This document shows, piece after piece, positions 24,988-35,472 of a DNA stretch of 64,000 nucleotides. Source of the DNA: Tenodera sinensis (lineage: Eukaryota > Arthropoda > Insecta > Mantodea > Mantidae); the NCBI GenBank assembly GCA_030765045.1, contig CM060962.1, forward strand, positions 96,427,912-96,491,911. The letters are read 5' to 3'. Below the pieces are notes generated by a model. The model made no database searches. It saw only the letters and a list, made by a program, of their open reading frames with translations, and was not told where the DNA came from. The first letter of the stretch is position 1, and every line of letters begins with the position of its first letter. The translations under genes were made by a program, and so were the position numbers.

Positions 24988-25064
24988 CTTTTGCAGTGGA
25001 AAATGTGCCTAGTGATACAGCTTCAACTTCATTGACATTTTCAGTAGATCTTTATTCTTTGCAG
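24988..25064 (+). CDS. Candidate internal coding exon, gene unknown
   Basis: A 77-bp segment is bounded by a strong acceptor (tttctgttttcttgtag, AG at 24986-24987) and a perfect donor (gcag followed by gtgagt; GT at 25065-25066). Only one of three frames is open. After two bases completing a codon from an upstream exon, it encodes 25 residues starting FAVENVPSDTAS and ending VDLYSLQ, closing on a codon boundary. This is what an internal exon would look like, but no family is recognisable and no partner exon was found in the window. A chance combination of splice-like signals remains possible. Confidence 0.4.
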
Positions 25065-25999
25065 GTGAGTTCTAAAGAGCCTTTCGTGTTGCCTTAGTTT
25101 TATAAATTAGGGTTTTTATAAATTATGAATGATTTTTAGAAATAGTTATTACATCATTTATTGTTTTGTCTGCCACGAAAGGTCATAACATCAGAAAATG
25201 TTTTATATATCCTCTGAATAACAAAATGCAAACATTTAAAATACTTAGATTTTCAACGACTCGTGTTTTAAACGACTCAATTTAGGTTATTTTAATTAAT
25301 GTTCCTGATAATGTCGGACACCCAAGGACAAAGAAAATGAAGTTTTGTTTTATAATCACGTTGGGAAAGCTTATGAAAATGTCAACTAAATCAACTGAAA
25401 TTTTCAGAAATTAGGAATATTCGGTATCGAGAGTTTCTACTCCTACAGGTGATTTCGATATTTGAAAAAGAGAGGTTCTATTCTTATTTTATTCAATAAA
25501 ACCTAAAGTAGCCAAAACTCTTAAGAGGAAATGACAACTCCGCTGGCTTCAAATAATGGGGGAAAGAAATACATGCATTGCATGTAAAACAAAATATAGT
25601 GGCGTGATATGCGCCTTAAAGGATATTTCGTTTTTCACATTTGCAATACTGTCGATACAAATGTATGTACTTTAATATATCCCATACACGCCAAGGTAGC
25701 AAGCTTTCTAATGTACGTATGTATCAGTATGTAACTTGCTCTCGCAAACGTTGAGGTTCCGCGGCCACTTGTGTAAAAATAGGTCAAGGGGATTTTACCG
25801 CAAGAACGGCCGGCCATCCCCAGTGGTCTAAACAGAGCAAAGAAAAATAGAACCTTTCAACGCAAACGGGGCACGTTTGTAGAAGTTCTTGGCCAGTTAC
25901 AGTGAGTAAGTACTTTATTAGACTAAGATACAAGTATTCATTTATGCCGAAAGCAATGTCAAGCTACATTTTAAATACTTATTCTACCGCCTCGCTTAC
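25065..25999. other. No gene recognised
   Basis: If 24988-25064 is an exon, this is its downstream intron. Otherwise nothing is visible. Confidence 0.4.
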
Positions 26000-26240
26000 A
26001 AGGTGGCATGAATATAAAAACACCGATATGTAACAATTACACATATATGCACCTCCAGAATCATCATTTTCACATTAGGAAGTACCTGACATTTGAAACT
26101 TTTACACGTGAATATTACCTACATTTGGCTTTCGAGTCGTGCTGTTCACAGGAACACGCACACGCACACGCGCACGCGCACCTTTTTCTAAACCTTTTGT
26201 TTTGATTCTGGGGATCTCAAAACATATTTTCGGTAAAATC
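26000..26240 (-). repeat. R1 5' part, inverted piece with CA/CG dinucleotide core
   Basis: On the minus strand it begins with the R1 head (aaaatatgttttgagatccc), passes a gcgtgtgcg microsatellite at 26152-26182 and continues with gtgaacagc...actcgaaag, the R1 segment after its internal dinucleotide repeat. It joins the plus-strand R1 part at 26240 head to head. Confidence 0.65.
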
Positions 26241-26620
26241 TATATTGAATTTAATGGCTATAGCCTATTCAGTCCTGATTACTCTCAATAACTTGCTGGT
26301 AAACCGTAAGAGATAGAACAAATCTTAGTCTACAAAAATGTAAATCTCGTTAAAAACACACAAGTTATGTCCAGATGTTCTTTTGTTTGTGGAGTGAACC
26401 ATTTTGGAGATACTCCTTGTTATTTGTGCCGAGTTTTGCAATCCTAAAGCTTTCTCAAATGGAAGTTATTCACTTTTTTATCTCTTAGCCATGCAAGGAG
26501 AATGGCATTTCAAAGCCTTAAAAAATTTGACTGTCGCTCAAAGCCATATTCTCCTTGCACCTACAAGGAAATTAGCAATAGGATTTCTGCAAATGTTTAC
26601 TCGACTAACATGAAGATGGC
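26240..26620 (+). repeat. R1 3' part
   Basis: Blocks shared with 53040-53420 and 50940-51190: ggctatagcc, gtaaaccgtaagagatag, aaaacacacaagttatgtc, gagatactccttgttatttg, aatggcatttcaaagcc and cacctacaaggaaattagc. Non-coding. Confidence 0.75.
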
Positions 26621-27185
26621 ACAAGCGCAAACGAAGTCGTGAGTCAAACAAACTTTCTGTGCGAAAGCAAATACCCGTCAAGGTCACCGTGGTTCAAAAG
26701 CGGCATGTGTACGTACCCCTTTCACCCGATGTATGGTTTACGATACATTTACGCGTATTTTAACAAATTCAGTGGCAGGTTCAAATGTAGTATTGAAAGA
26801 TCAGGTCGTAGTAGACGAAGTCAAAGATGCATACTTAGGATAGTAAACGAAAAATGGGGAAATAATTCCTTTTACTTGTCCGAGGACAAAGTTTCAGTAC
26901 GCACAGGTTTTAGCTCAGACCTTCCGCGTATCCTCATCAAATATACCAAGTTTCCAAATGATTATTATGCGACGCCAAGAACTGCGCAAACAGTTCTACT
27001 TGATTACTTTGCTATGGGCTGCTGAGGGGCCGCTTTGAACACCAGCTGCTGTGTATTGCAAACAAGTGCTTACGCTTCTTCAGAATTCGAGAAATATTCT
27101 AATCAAGGTTTAAACTCTTACAATACAGCTAAATGCTATCACGTGTACTGGCTAGAATAAAGTGAGCTAACTACATAGAACACGG
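26621..27185. other. No gene recognised
   Basis: It holds a 128-codon frame at 26639-27025 that matches no family I know and has no promoter or splice support. Confidence 0.4.
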
Positions 27186-27428
27186 ACCACTCGAGAAAAT
27201 GAATCAAATATGATGCCATCTATAGAATTTGCATTCCGAGCAACAATTTTGTAAGTTTAATTTGGCGGCAAAGCTTTGTTTATTTACGAGTAAATTCCAT
27301 TCGTGTGCTGCAGCAGTTTTATTTCGCGGCGGATATTTAGCAAATTATCGTCTATAAACGAGTATTAGATGCACTAAAATGATTTGTTAATGTGTTTACG
27401 ATGAAATTACTGTATAAACAGCGAGTTT
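27186..27428 (+). repeat. 240-bp direct repeat, copy 1
   Basis: It aligns with 27745-27985 (same orientation), roughly three quarters identical by eye. Shared landmarks: agtttaatttggcgg, tttatttcgcg, cggatatttagcaaat, ataaacgagt, gttgtataaaca. Confidence 0.8.
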
Positions 27429-27587
27429 CTATAGAAGAACTTTGGTTTCGTGCACATCGGAAGGTACTGAAACCTTTGTAGCGCAAGAACGTCCCAAGTC
27501 TCTATTCGGAGATTACCGCATGGTGTCATGTTTTACACAAGCATAACTTTGTAGTCAGATTTATGCCCGTGTTAGGTTAGGCTAAGG

Positions 27588-27725
27588 TATCTATTACAAC
27601 GTTTCCGTGCAGAATTTAACTCGATTTGAGTCCATTCCCATTTCTGCATGTCCATATTAAATTCAATCCGGAAATGAGACCGAACATTCATGCAACAAGA
27701 TTTCGATCTGATCACCCTAAATGGT
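27588..27725 (+). repeat. Left arm of a 130-bp inverted repeat
   Basis: It matches the reverse complement of 28640-28760. Key blocks are acgtttccgtgcagaat, gtccattcccatttctgca, ttcaatccggaaatgaga and caacaag. The right arm lies about 0.9 kb away, as expected for long terminal inverted repeats of a DNA transposon, but the transposon type is not clear. Confidence 0.8.
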
Positions 27726-27744
27726 AAATGTTTACAAAATTAAC

Positions 27745-27985
27745 CGCTAGAGAAAACGAATGAGATCTAGTGTAATAGATGCAGTTTTTATTGCGGATTA
27801 CGATTTTGAAAGTTTTATTTGGCGGTCAAGCTTCGTTTTTTATTTATGAGCAAATTCCGTACGTACGATGCAGCGGTTTTATTTCGCGTATGCGGATATT
27901 TAGCAAATGTTTATAAACGAGTGTAACATATGCTAGAATAATTGATTAATGTATTTACGTTGAAATTGTTGTATAAACACTGCCC
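27745..27985 (+). repeat. 240-bp direct repeat, copy 2
   Basis: Partner of 27186-27428. The left arm of the inverted repeat sits between the two direct copies. Confidence 0.8.
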
Positions 27986-28639
27986 AAGCTGTAAATATAG
28001 GAAACAAATGAATAAAATATCCTGAAAATGATTACTTATGCCCCTTTGTCCGGTCTCCCTGGCGCATCCAATTTAATTTACATCGCCATCTTAACTTGTC
28101 TTTTCTTTTCGTTCGACATTTTCAGTGGGACAAAATCTGATAAACAGTACTCTAACCAGAAGTACATATATAACAAAGTTTAGTTTACCACGTACGTACT
28201 GGGTAAAGCAATAAGACGTTAAAATCTTCCAAACAAGTGTTTTTGATAATTATGTATCCACATTATTAGTGGCAAGCTTTTGAATTCATGACAATGTTCT
28301 GCTAGCTGCTTATGTTCTGACTAGATATCGAAGGTCAATACGCGGTCAGCCCTTTTATCACTGTGAGGGAGAATGGGGTAGCTTGTACAGACACACATTA
28401 AATTTTACCTATACTGTTCACACCGCATAGTGGATTATAGAAATTATTAGTCACATTTAACGATTAAAAATAAAAATATAAAAGGTCGCCGAGTTATAAG
28501 GAATGTCAAGTTATCGAGATTCTACTGTATGGCGAGTTCAAGTAAGTTCTTTTTCCGGTTTGACTACCGCATGGAAACGTGGATTCAAACGAAGCTCAAC
28601 CACTGGATCCGATCCGCTTATTTAGTGGAATTGAGTCGA

Positions 28640-28760
28640 AACCTTGTTGGATGAACGTTGTTCGATCTCATTTCCGGATTGAATTCAACATGGAAGTGCA
28701 GAAATGGGAATGGACTTAAGAGTTCAATTCTGCATGGAAACGTAGTGATAATTACCGAAA
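28640..28760 (-). repeat. Right arm of the 130-bp inverted repeat
   Basis: Reverse complement of 27588-27725 with scattered differences. A second gcatggaaacgtgg motif at 28571-28584 suggests a nested or duplicated terminus. Confidence 0.8.
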
Positions 28761-29827
28761 GGTAATCTGTCTGGTCTGCACTCCTGAGCTATATTCATGG
28801 TTTTGACTCCTTGAAAATGCAGATTGCAGTTTTCAGCGAAACGTCACAGAAGAAAAGAATTAGACCATGGCCTACACGCCCGGAATAATAAATTCAGGAG
28901 GGTAGGGGAATTTATACTATTATAACATCAGATGTTAGACATTTTTGTTCATGGCACATTTAACTGTTCGACACGTGCAGCAGTACGCGTCCGACTAGCT
29001 AAAACACTGTTTTCGTTTTGGCTGAAAATGTATTTATTGTAACAAAGCGTTTATAGTTATTCGGAGTAAAATGAGCAACATTATCATACGTAAGGCGCAT
29101 TTTGCTAATCACATCGCCTAAATATTTTAGGTGTAGGTTAGCACTGGTTATGCATTAACATTTATGTATTCACCAGTATTAGCTGTTATACATCAGAAAC
29201 ATCTGGACATTGCTGCCAGAAACTCCAGTTCACAACCCATCGTCTGAATTTGACCAGTTACCATCAATGACATTGCCTGTTAATCAGAGCTAATGCTCAC
29301 AGTACTAACTCGGATGGCAATTACGATGACAAATGGGAAAATAAAATCGGCGACGACAAGGATTGCAGTTTACAGGGTACTTGCTTTAATCGTTAAATGG
29401 CACTACAAAGAAACAAATTTCAGGTAGTTTAACACACACCGAGCTATAATGCACTATACAGCAACATAACGTATGTCGCGCTTGTCTAGTTAGTAAGACA
29501 TTATTACCAATCAAATAACATTCATTCATTTCTTCAGATCTACAATCATAAGACCAATATATGAGATTCATCAATCCAACTTTAAGTGGGGTTCGAACTG
29601 GTGTCACCTCACACGGATTTATACCACATGCAGTAAAATACGCTACGCAAATCATACCGCGTGTATATCTTATGTACACAAAAAACATTTTAAGCTTGTG
29701 ATGGCAGTGCAATTATGCCAACGCTTTATATAAAGGAACAAAGAATATGCAATCTAGCACGTGTTCAGCATAGAACCGAACTTCAGCAGCACATCCTTTA
29801 AATGTTTGTCAAAGAGTTTACTCTTAC
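28761..29827. other. No gene recognised
   Basis: Contains a 108-codon minus-strand frame (29386-29712) without known motifs. If the first-exon candidate at 29828-29887 is real, this is its first intron. Confidence 0.4.
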
Positions 29828-29887
29828 CTGCTCAGGAACGCATCCAGTTTTACAGTTTTTCGCTCCAGCTTGACGATAAAATTCCAT
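29828..29887 (-). CDS. Candidate first coding exon (minus strand), gene unknown
   Basis: On the minus strand an ATG at 29887-29885 opens a frame of exactly 20 codons (MEFYRQAGAKNC...GCVPEQ). It ends at a strong donor: gagcag, then gtaagag at 29827-29821. The exon would end in phase 0. Upstream lies a GC-richer, promoter-like region (29930-29990). Four Lys/Arg and two Cys in 20 residues give no family. The next exon would lie below 29821, possibly outside the window, and I did not find it. Confidence 0.42.
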
Positions 29888-29924
29888 ACAGTTGCAAAAA
29901 TTAACACTTGAAATAAGCACCACT

Positions 29925-29992
29925 CGCAAATCACTTCACGTTCGCGACGTGACGGACTTGTCTTCCCGGAAACCGGAAGGAATGCTGGGAAA
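29925..29992 (-). promoter_or_regulatory. Promoter-like region upstream of the minus-strand exon candidate
   Basis: Minus-strand reading has tcccagcattccttccgg, then ggaagac and gtcacgtcgcg, within a locally CpG-rich patch in otherwise AT-rich DNA. Cttccgg is the ETS-factor core, and tcccagcatt resembles the ZNF143/staf-type element found in animal housekeeping promoters. There is no TATA box. These are motif resemblances only. Confidence 0.35.
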
Positions 29993-30539
29993 AAGGATCA
30001 CCAACGTCATGAATTAAAATGTTCGGCGTTTTAAAATATAAAAAATAAATACATCAGAGACGAGTCAGCTTCTTAAAATATCTTCACCACCTACACAGTA
30101 AAATTTATCTGTGTAGGTCTTGTGACCCAACACGCTCGTAAGAAACCTAAAACGTATCACTTACACACGTTGACAACCTGTAAAGACTGCATACAGTCTT
30201 TGCGATAGCCGATTCCGCGTTCCAAGAACAGAAGAAGAGCAAAAGTAAGCGTGACAGCGCTCTCTGTTGTAAATGACTGTCAAACACAGGCATATCTATG
30301 TCCTTGACGGTGTGTTTGATATTTTAGATGCCTTCGCTTATTACAGTGCTATGAATGCTGTGAGAGCTATTTCCAAACTTTTATTTATATGCCTGTGTGC
30401 CTTAACGTAGAAAATGAACGTTTGGAATAAGAGTTTTGCACATGCACATCAAACTCAGTTCGCTGTTTTTCCAAGCAAAGGGATACTCTAGAATCAGCAC
30501 ATACTAACAGTAAAACGGGAGTTATTCATTCTGCCTAAT
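29993..30539. other. No gene recognised
   Basis: Sequence beyond the putative promoter. No repeat or domain seen. Confidence 0.35.
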
Positions 30540-31265
30540 AATTTAATATCCTTATTTCCCGGAAATACGTAGTTTGAGGTCCCCTGAATGCACGAATAAG
30601 CATTTATAGAAAAAGTTGTATGTGTTGTATTAACAGCATAACAAAACGAAATCTTGGATAAACACCAAATTTATTATTTAAGTTAAATACTCTCTAGAAC
30701 CTTCACGCCAAGATTTTCAAAAAAACTTACCCACTTCCAACTGCCCTTTACTTGGAAATTGGTTCGTTATCTTTTATTCTCCTAAAAATTACTCTGATGT
30801 AATTGATAACGTTTATTTACATGACAAATAAAATGTATGTCCTGAACTTTCTGGGAATAGCCTGTACATAGGTATAGAAGAAAAAATTTTCTCTTCTGGT
30901 AAACCATAAGCTGTAGAAAAAGGCTTACTGCACACGAAATGTAGATCCTTTCAAAACACAATTTATTTGAAAAAAGGGTGTTGTTGCATCAGCAATTTCA
31001 GTTATCTATTGTTATTGGCTTAAATTTACAGTAATGTGTTAATCTTTGAAGTGCTGTCAGCATTCAGTTGTCTCTCGGGATATTTAGGAATGTATGGAAT
31101 TCCAAATAGCCTATAGCTTATGACGTTCCGCTTTTAAGCATTTAATAGTTGCTTTGGTCTCCTGTTTCCCATTGTGTGTACCTACAAACAAATGTGTTGA
31201 AACCGTTCCCGCAAACGTTTAATTCCACTAATATGAAATAGAAAATGAAACATTTGTAGGAATAA
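30540..31265 (+). repeat. R1, near full-length diverged copy
   Basis: R1 landmarks appear in order: cccggaaatacgtagtttgaggtcccc (head), aagattttcaaaaaaactta, ttctgggaatagcc, ggtaaaccataagctgtag, acacaatttatttgaaaa, tggaattccaaatagcc and ctaatatgaa at the end. The internal dinucleotide repeat is almost absent here. Confidence 0.7.
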
Positions 31266-32214
31266 ACCGCAGAGAACATAACAATCAGAAATAGTGAGGA
31301 GAGAAGGTGTAACGCGTCCTACTTTCTACTAACACAAGTGGTATTTCCTGACTTTATGTGGTGAATATAATGCGAAACAGCATTAACAATTATCATAAGT
31401 AATACCACGAGTGATTGTCAATTTATCTAGAGAACTTGAAATATGAAAAAGCTACTATTTTCAAAAAGGTATGGGGTAGCACAAGGAACAAAAAGTTAGA
31501 ACAAAAGGTAAAATAATATTCCAAAAAACAAGAATGTGGGTCTTTTAATACTGATTTGTACTAGGCAAAAACAAAAAATTCAGTTAAAAGCCTCAAACCT
31601 TTTGATGAGTGCAACATTTTATATAGGGAATAATTTTTACAATATTTTCATACAAAAATTAATAACTGCTAAAGTATTTGGTGCAACATGAAAAGTTGCA
31701 TGCAAGTTTAGAATTATGCCTAGTTATGTGGTTACATTTTCAGAGTAATAAACTGATGATGATTAAAGGGGCTGAAACTTTCAGTGTAGCCTTGCCTTAA
31801 GGAAAAGTGACGAAAGGAACAGTAAGAAAGGAAGGGCAGCTGGAGCCTTAGGCTTGTTTGTGAGTAATGATTAGAGCGCGAAGCCGTGTGCGATACGTGT
31901 TAGTTGAGCACGGAGGATGAATAACATAACCGGTACCGCGCAGCCATCGTATAGATAGACACGCGCATCAGCAGATGCCTGCAGTTGTGTACATGCGAGA
32001 GTAGCAACAGTAGAACCCTTGTGCGCTAAAACTGGGGCTCTTTGCACACTTATCCGCCCTCTAGTAATGACTCAAAAGGCAAGATGACAGGAAAAAATAT
32101 CGGAGGTTTAGGGGTAAAATGTGCGTCTTTACTCAAGATTGGGATTTGTATCTGGGTATCATTTACAACCCTTCAAGCATTTTAAAACTCCATAACCCAC
32201 TTTTTTTTTCAGCA
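31266..32214. other. No gene recognised
   Basis: AT-rich. A ctgatgatgattaaagggg...gaaac string at 31752-31777 is discussed under rejected items. Confidence 0.4.
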
Positions 32215-32599
32215 ATTAGAAGGGAAATTAGGCGGCGCCGTGGCCGAGCGGTTACACCACTCGCCTACCACTTAAGTGGCCCGTGTTCGATGCCAGGATA
32301 CCACATTTTGTATTTCATTGTGGACGAAGCGGCGTCTCGATGTGTTTTCTCCGGGTTTTACGGTTTCCGCCGCCATTCATTCCAGCAACTGCTCCATCAT
32401 CACCTTTTCATTAATTAATTTCGCCTCCATTTCATATCATCCTCTTCCTCATTCTCATACCTGATGCTTGGCTGACCACGCGCTTCTGCCCGGTCTATAG
32501 GTTCCTCTGCTTCTCGACAGGCGTCTGACCCTAGACACTGGCTTGTAAGTCCTACATAAGGGGAGGGTAATCAGGCAACGAAGAAGGATTAGAAGGGAA
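32215..32599 (+). mobile_element. SINE-B copy 1 with 12-bp target-site duplication
   Basis: Body 32227-32587, framed by attagaagggaa at 32215-32226 and 32588-32599. The head is tRNA Leu/Ser-like: gccgtggccgagcggttaca (A box) and gtgttcgatgcca (degenerate B box). The 3' part carries ttctcgacaggcgtctgacc and acttgtaagt-type sequence, shared with copy 2. The middle (gacgaagcggcgtc, ctccgggttt) is shared with copies 3 and 4. Confidence 0.9.
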
Positions 32600-32818
32600 C
32601 TGTCTTTAAGGGAAGAACATTACCCAACCAGGGAATTTTTGTTAGTTAGAGATTTCAATGGGTTGGTAATTTAGAAATTGTGGTAATTGGTGTAATATAA
32701 ATAAACTAACCTAAACTATCTTCCTTTCTAATTGTTTCATAGTTTGTCATAAGAAATACAATGCTAATCGTAAATTTTCTGTAAATAACCCTTGAAAACC
32801 TTTTTATTTATGTAATCC

Positions 32819-33173
32819 TAATTATTTTTACCCCTAGCGCAACAGCCCTTCGTGGGCCAAGGCTTACCGCCCGGCCACTGTGTCCCCCACCTCTGCCCAC
32901 TACAGGCGTCATGAGTGGGGTGCAATATTGGAGGGTGGGAGGTGATCAGCGCCTCGATCCCTCCCGGCCAGTTATGCGGCCTTTGCGACCTGGGGTCGCT
33001 ACTTCTTTATTCGATTGACTCCTCCAGGTCCTAACGAGGCTGAGTGCACCCCGTGCCAGACTTCCTAGCGGGGGAAAAATCCCCATGCTGGTACCGGGGA
33101 TCCAACCCGGGTCGTCCGCGTCAGAGGCAAGTGCGCTATCAACTGGGCTACGGGTGCGGTCATCTTAATTATT
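32819..33173 (-). mobile_element. SINE-C copy 1
   Basis: Body about 32827-33165, with taattatt at 32819-32826 and 33166-33173 as a short target-site duplication. The minus-strand head reads gtagcccagttgatagcgc (A box) and gacccgggttggatcc (B box), a tRNA-like arrangement. The body holds gtgcactcagcctcgttagg and ends in gcagaggtgggggac. It aligns along its length with 63284-63618. Confidence 0.87.
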
Positions 33174-33711
33174 ATAAACGGAAAAAATTGATACAGGAAA
33201 ACGTAGAGATAGTTAAAATATACAATTACAATCAATGTTTTTGTAGCTAAATTCTGTTATGGTGGACAGTCTGTGTAATAATTTTGAAAATTTGTGGTTG
33301 TTCACTCTTTTGCGCACACTTATTGCTCAAAACCTGACTTGTGATGTAAATATTCAAACAATATCTCAACATTCTGCTCTAATATCTCATTTTTAAACAT
33401 TGTTAGGCATATATTTATCTTGATGAATGAAAAGTTGCACAAGAGCTAACTTTTCATATCAATATTATTATAAGAAGTAGCATAGCATGAAATGCTAGAA
33501 TACAGGAAATGAAATGATGAGTGCATGATATGAGATTTTTAGTTACAATTATGACCCTGCCATGCAGTGTTAACTAGGTAAAGATGGAGTTAGGGTACAA
33601 ACGGAGGGGATTCCACTTTCAGTCTATAGTCAGGCTATTATATGTCGGGCCTCAGGAGGGAGGGGTTGGGAGGGGATGTTTATTTATTTGTTTCCATACT
33701 ATACATGTAAA
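33174..33711. other. No gene recognised
   Basis: AT-rich sequence between SINEs, with nothing identifiable. Confidence 0.4.
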
Positions 33712-34020
33712 TGGCGGTGCCGGGGCCGAGTGCTACAACAGTAACCAAGTTTCGGCCCCAGGAAAAGCGGCGTCTGGACGGATTTTCACTGGGTGTTCCG
33801 GCTTCCCCCATCATTCATTTATCCAACTGCTCCCTAATCACCCTTCCTTGCATCCATTTTACCAGCATTTCTTATGATCTTCCTCACTGTTATACCAAGC
33901 TATGGGTTGATGACCCAATCTGGGATATTCTCTCTGTGGTCCAGTTTCCGTCTGGTTCTCGACAGGCAACTGACCCTAGGCGCTAACTTGTAAGTTCTCC
34001 CTATTGAGAGAGTGAGCAGA
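33712..34020 (+). mobile_element. SINE-B copy 2
   Basis: Shares with copy 1 the order head (gccggggccgagtg), middle (aaaagcggcgtctgga), pyrimidine-rich stretch and tail (ttctcgacaggcaactgacc, ctaacttgtaagt). The head is more degenerate and no clear target duplication was found. Confidence 0.75.
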
Positions 34021-34174
34021 ATAAACGTAGTTTGACTGGCCTGGAACCAAAGGTTTAGTTACAAGTGCCGTTTTATAAACGTCTGGTTGGTTAAATCACA
34101 GTGCAATGACATTCGTATGCCTAAATGGTGAGAAAAGAAGACGATCGCTAAATTCTTCTTCTTATACCACAGCT

Positions 34175-34480
34175 AAACGCTGGTTAGGTTAGGTCATAAA
34201 AGGATAGAATACGTGAGCAGAGGAGCAGGGGAGGTAAGATAAGTTAGGCGACAAGGGGAATAGAATAAATTAATAAAGAGAGGGCTTATGCTAGGTTATA
34301 GTAGGATAGAATAGGTGAGTGGAAGAGTAGAGCTTAGGTTGGACTAGGTTAAATTATAAAAGAGTGGTGTAGAAGAGTAAATGTGTAGGACCTAGTTTAG
34401 GTTAGCCGGAAAGGGGTGGAATAAATCATTAGAAGAGCATTTAGGTTAGGTTAGGTAGGAGAGGTGAGATTAGGAGACAT
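34175..34480 (+). repeat. Degenerate TTAGG-rich minisatellite
   Basis: Repeated modules of roughly 40-60 bp, each opening with ggttaggttagg or a variant and followed by ggatagaata...gtgag...gaagag. TTAGG is the ancestral insect telomere unit, but here it is embedded in longer modules and interrupted. It is thus either an old interstitial telomere-like patch or an unrelated G-rich minisatellite. Confidence 0.6.
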
Positions 34481-35400
34481 ATATGTAATCAACGTAGACA
34501 GCTGATGCGTTAGACGTCACGCGTTAGATGCAAGGCACATACCTACTCATCTACCACAAACGTGCATGAACACATATGTACATCCACTGCTATACTTCTT
34601 AAACACAGTTCCTAGAGCCTAGCTCAAACACCTACAACATCCTGCTCTCCCTGCTTCCCTAGCTGATACACGGTGGCCATCTTGCACATTTGACCCCTGT
34701 TCCCTCTACCACTTTATCTTCCGTTCCCATCTAATTTCACACGTAAAAACAGAATGGTTGTGCCCTCGCTCGCACTGTCCTTTGTTATTTACTAACTCTG
34801 TTGGCTATAAAATCATCCAAATACATGGAATTGCTTTAAAGCCACACACATATTATTCATTTATTTGCAAGATTCTCTCTAAACTTTGGTTCGCATTAGA
34901 CATTTTATTCTAGCGTTACTCAGCGAAGCATTTTAATATAAAAATATTCAAAACCACGTAAGGCTGAATGCATATTTACTCCAGAGAATATTTGCACAAT
35001 CAAGACGTTTCTCACAGTTCGCCACTGGTTTTTCCATAGAGTCGTAAGCTTCGTGATGTACCCACTATGTAGAACAACGTCTGTCTGTCATACGTGATTC
35101 AGCTCTGAGTTACATCACGGTTCTTGTGTATGGGATTCCAGTAGAAAACTGTCTTTGCACTTTGCACCAAGGTAAACTAGGTCAAAGCACTGAGTCAACA
35201 TTTCAAAGATGATGCCTTTCCCGTATCGGTAATAGTTGGGAAGTATGTTGAAGACGCAGATAGAATTCATCAATATGCAACAGGGGGTTCTAGAGGTAAT
35301 TGCTACGCTTTGAACGTAGAAATGGAAAAGATGTATTACTACATCCCAAGACAGGATTCAAAACACTACCCAAATATTCTTAATGAAAAAAGAGAAAAAA
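34481..35400. other. No gene recognised
   Basis: No recognisable repeat, RNA gene or domain. Confidence 0.4.
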
Positions 35401-35409
35401 GCTGATATA

Positions 35410-35472
35410 ACAACAGTGATGATAATAATAATGATGATAATAATAGTAATAATAATAGTAATAGTGATAGTG
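35410..35472 (+). repeat. GAT/AAT/AGT trinucleotide microsatellite
   Basis: A 60-bp run of gat, aat and agt steps directly upstream of the left target-site duplication of SINE-B copy 3. Confidence 0.85.

Noticed and set aside
29583..29665. A tRNA-like segment on the minus strand with an agttcgaacccc B box
   Set aside because: The A-box region lacks the required bases and no second copy was seen; too weak to call a SINE or a tRNA.
31752..31777. A second ctgatga...gaaac string resembling a hammerhead core
   Set aside because: The segment between the two motifs cannot form a convincing stem II and there is no target duplication, so I regard it as chance.
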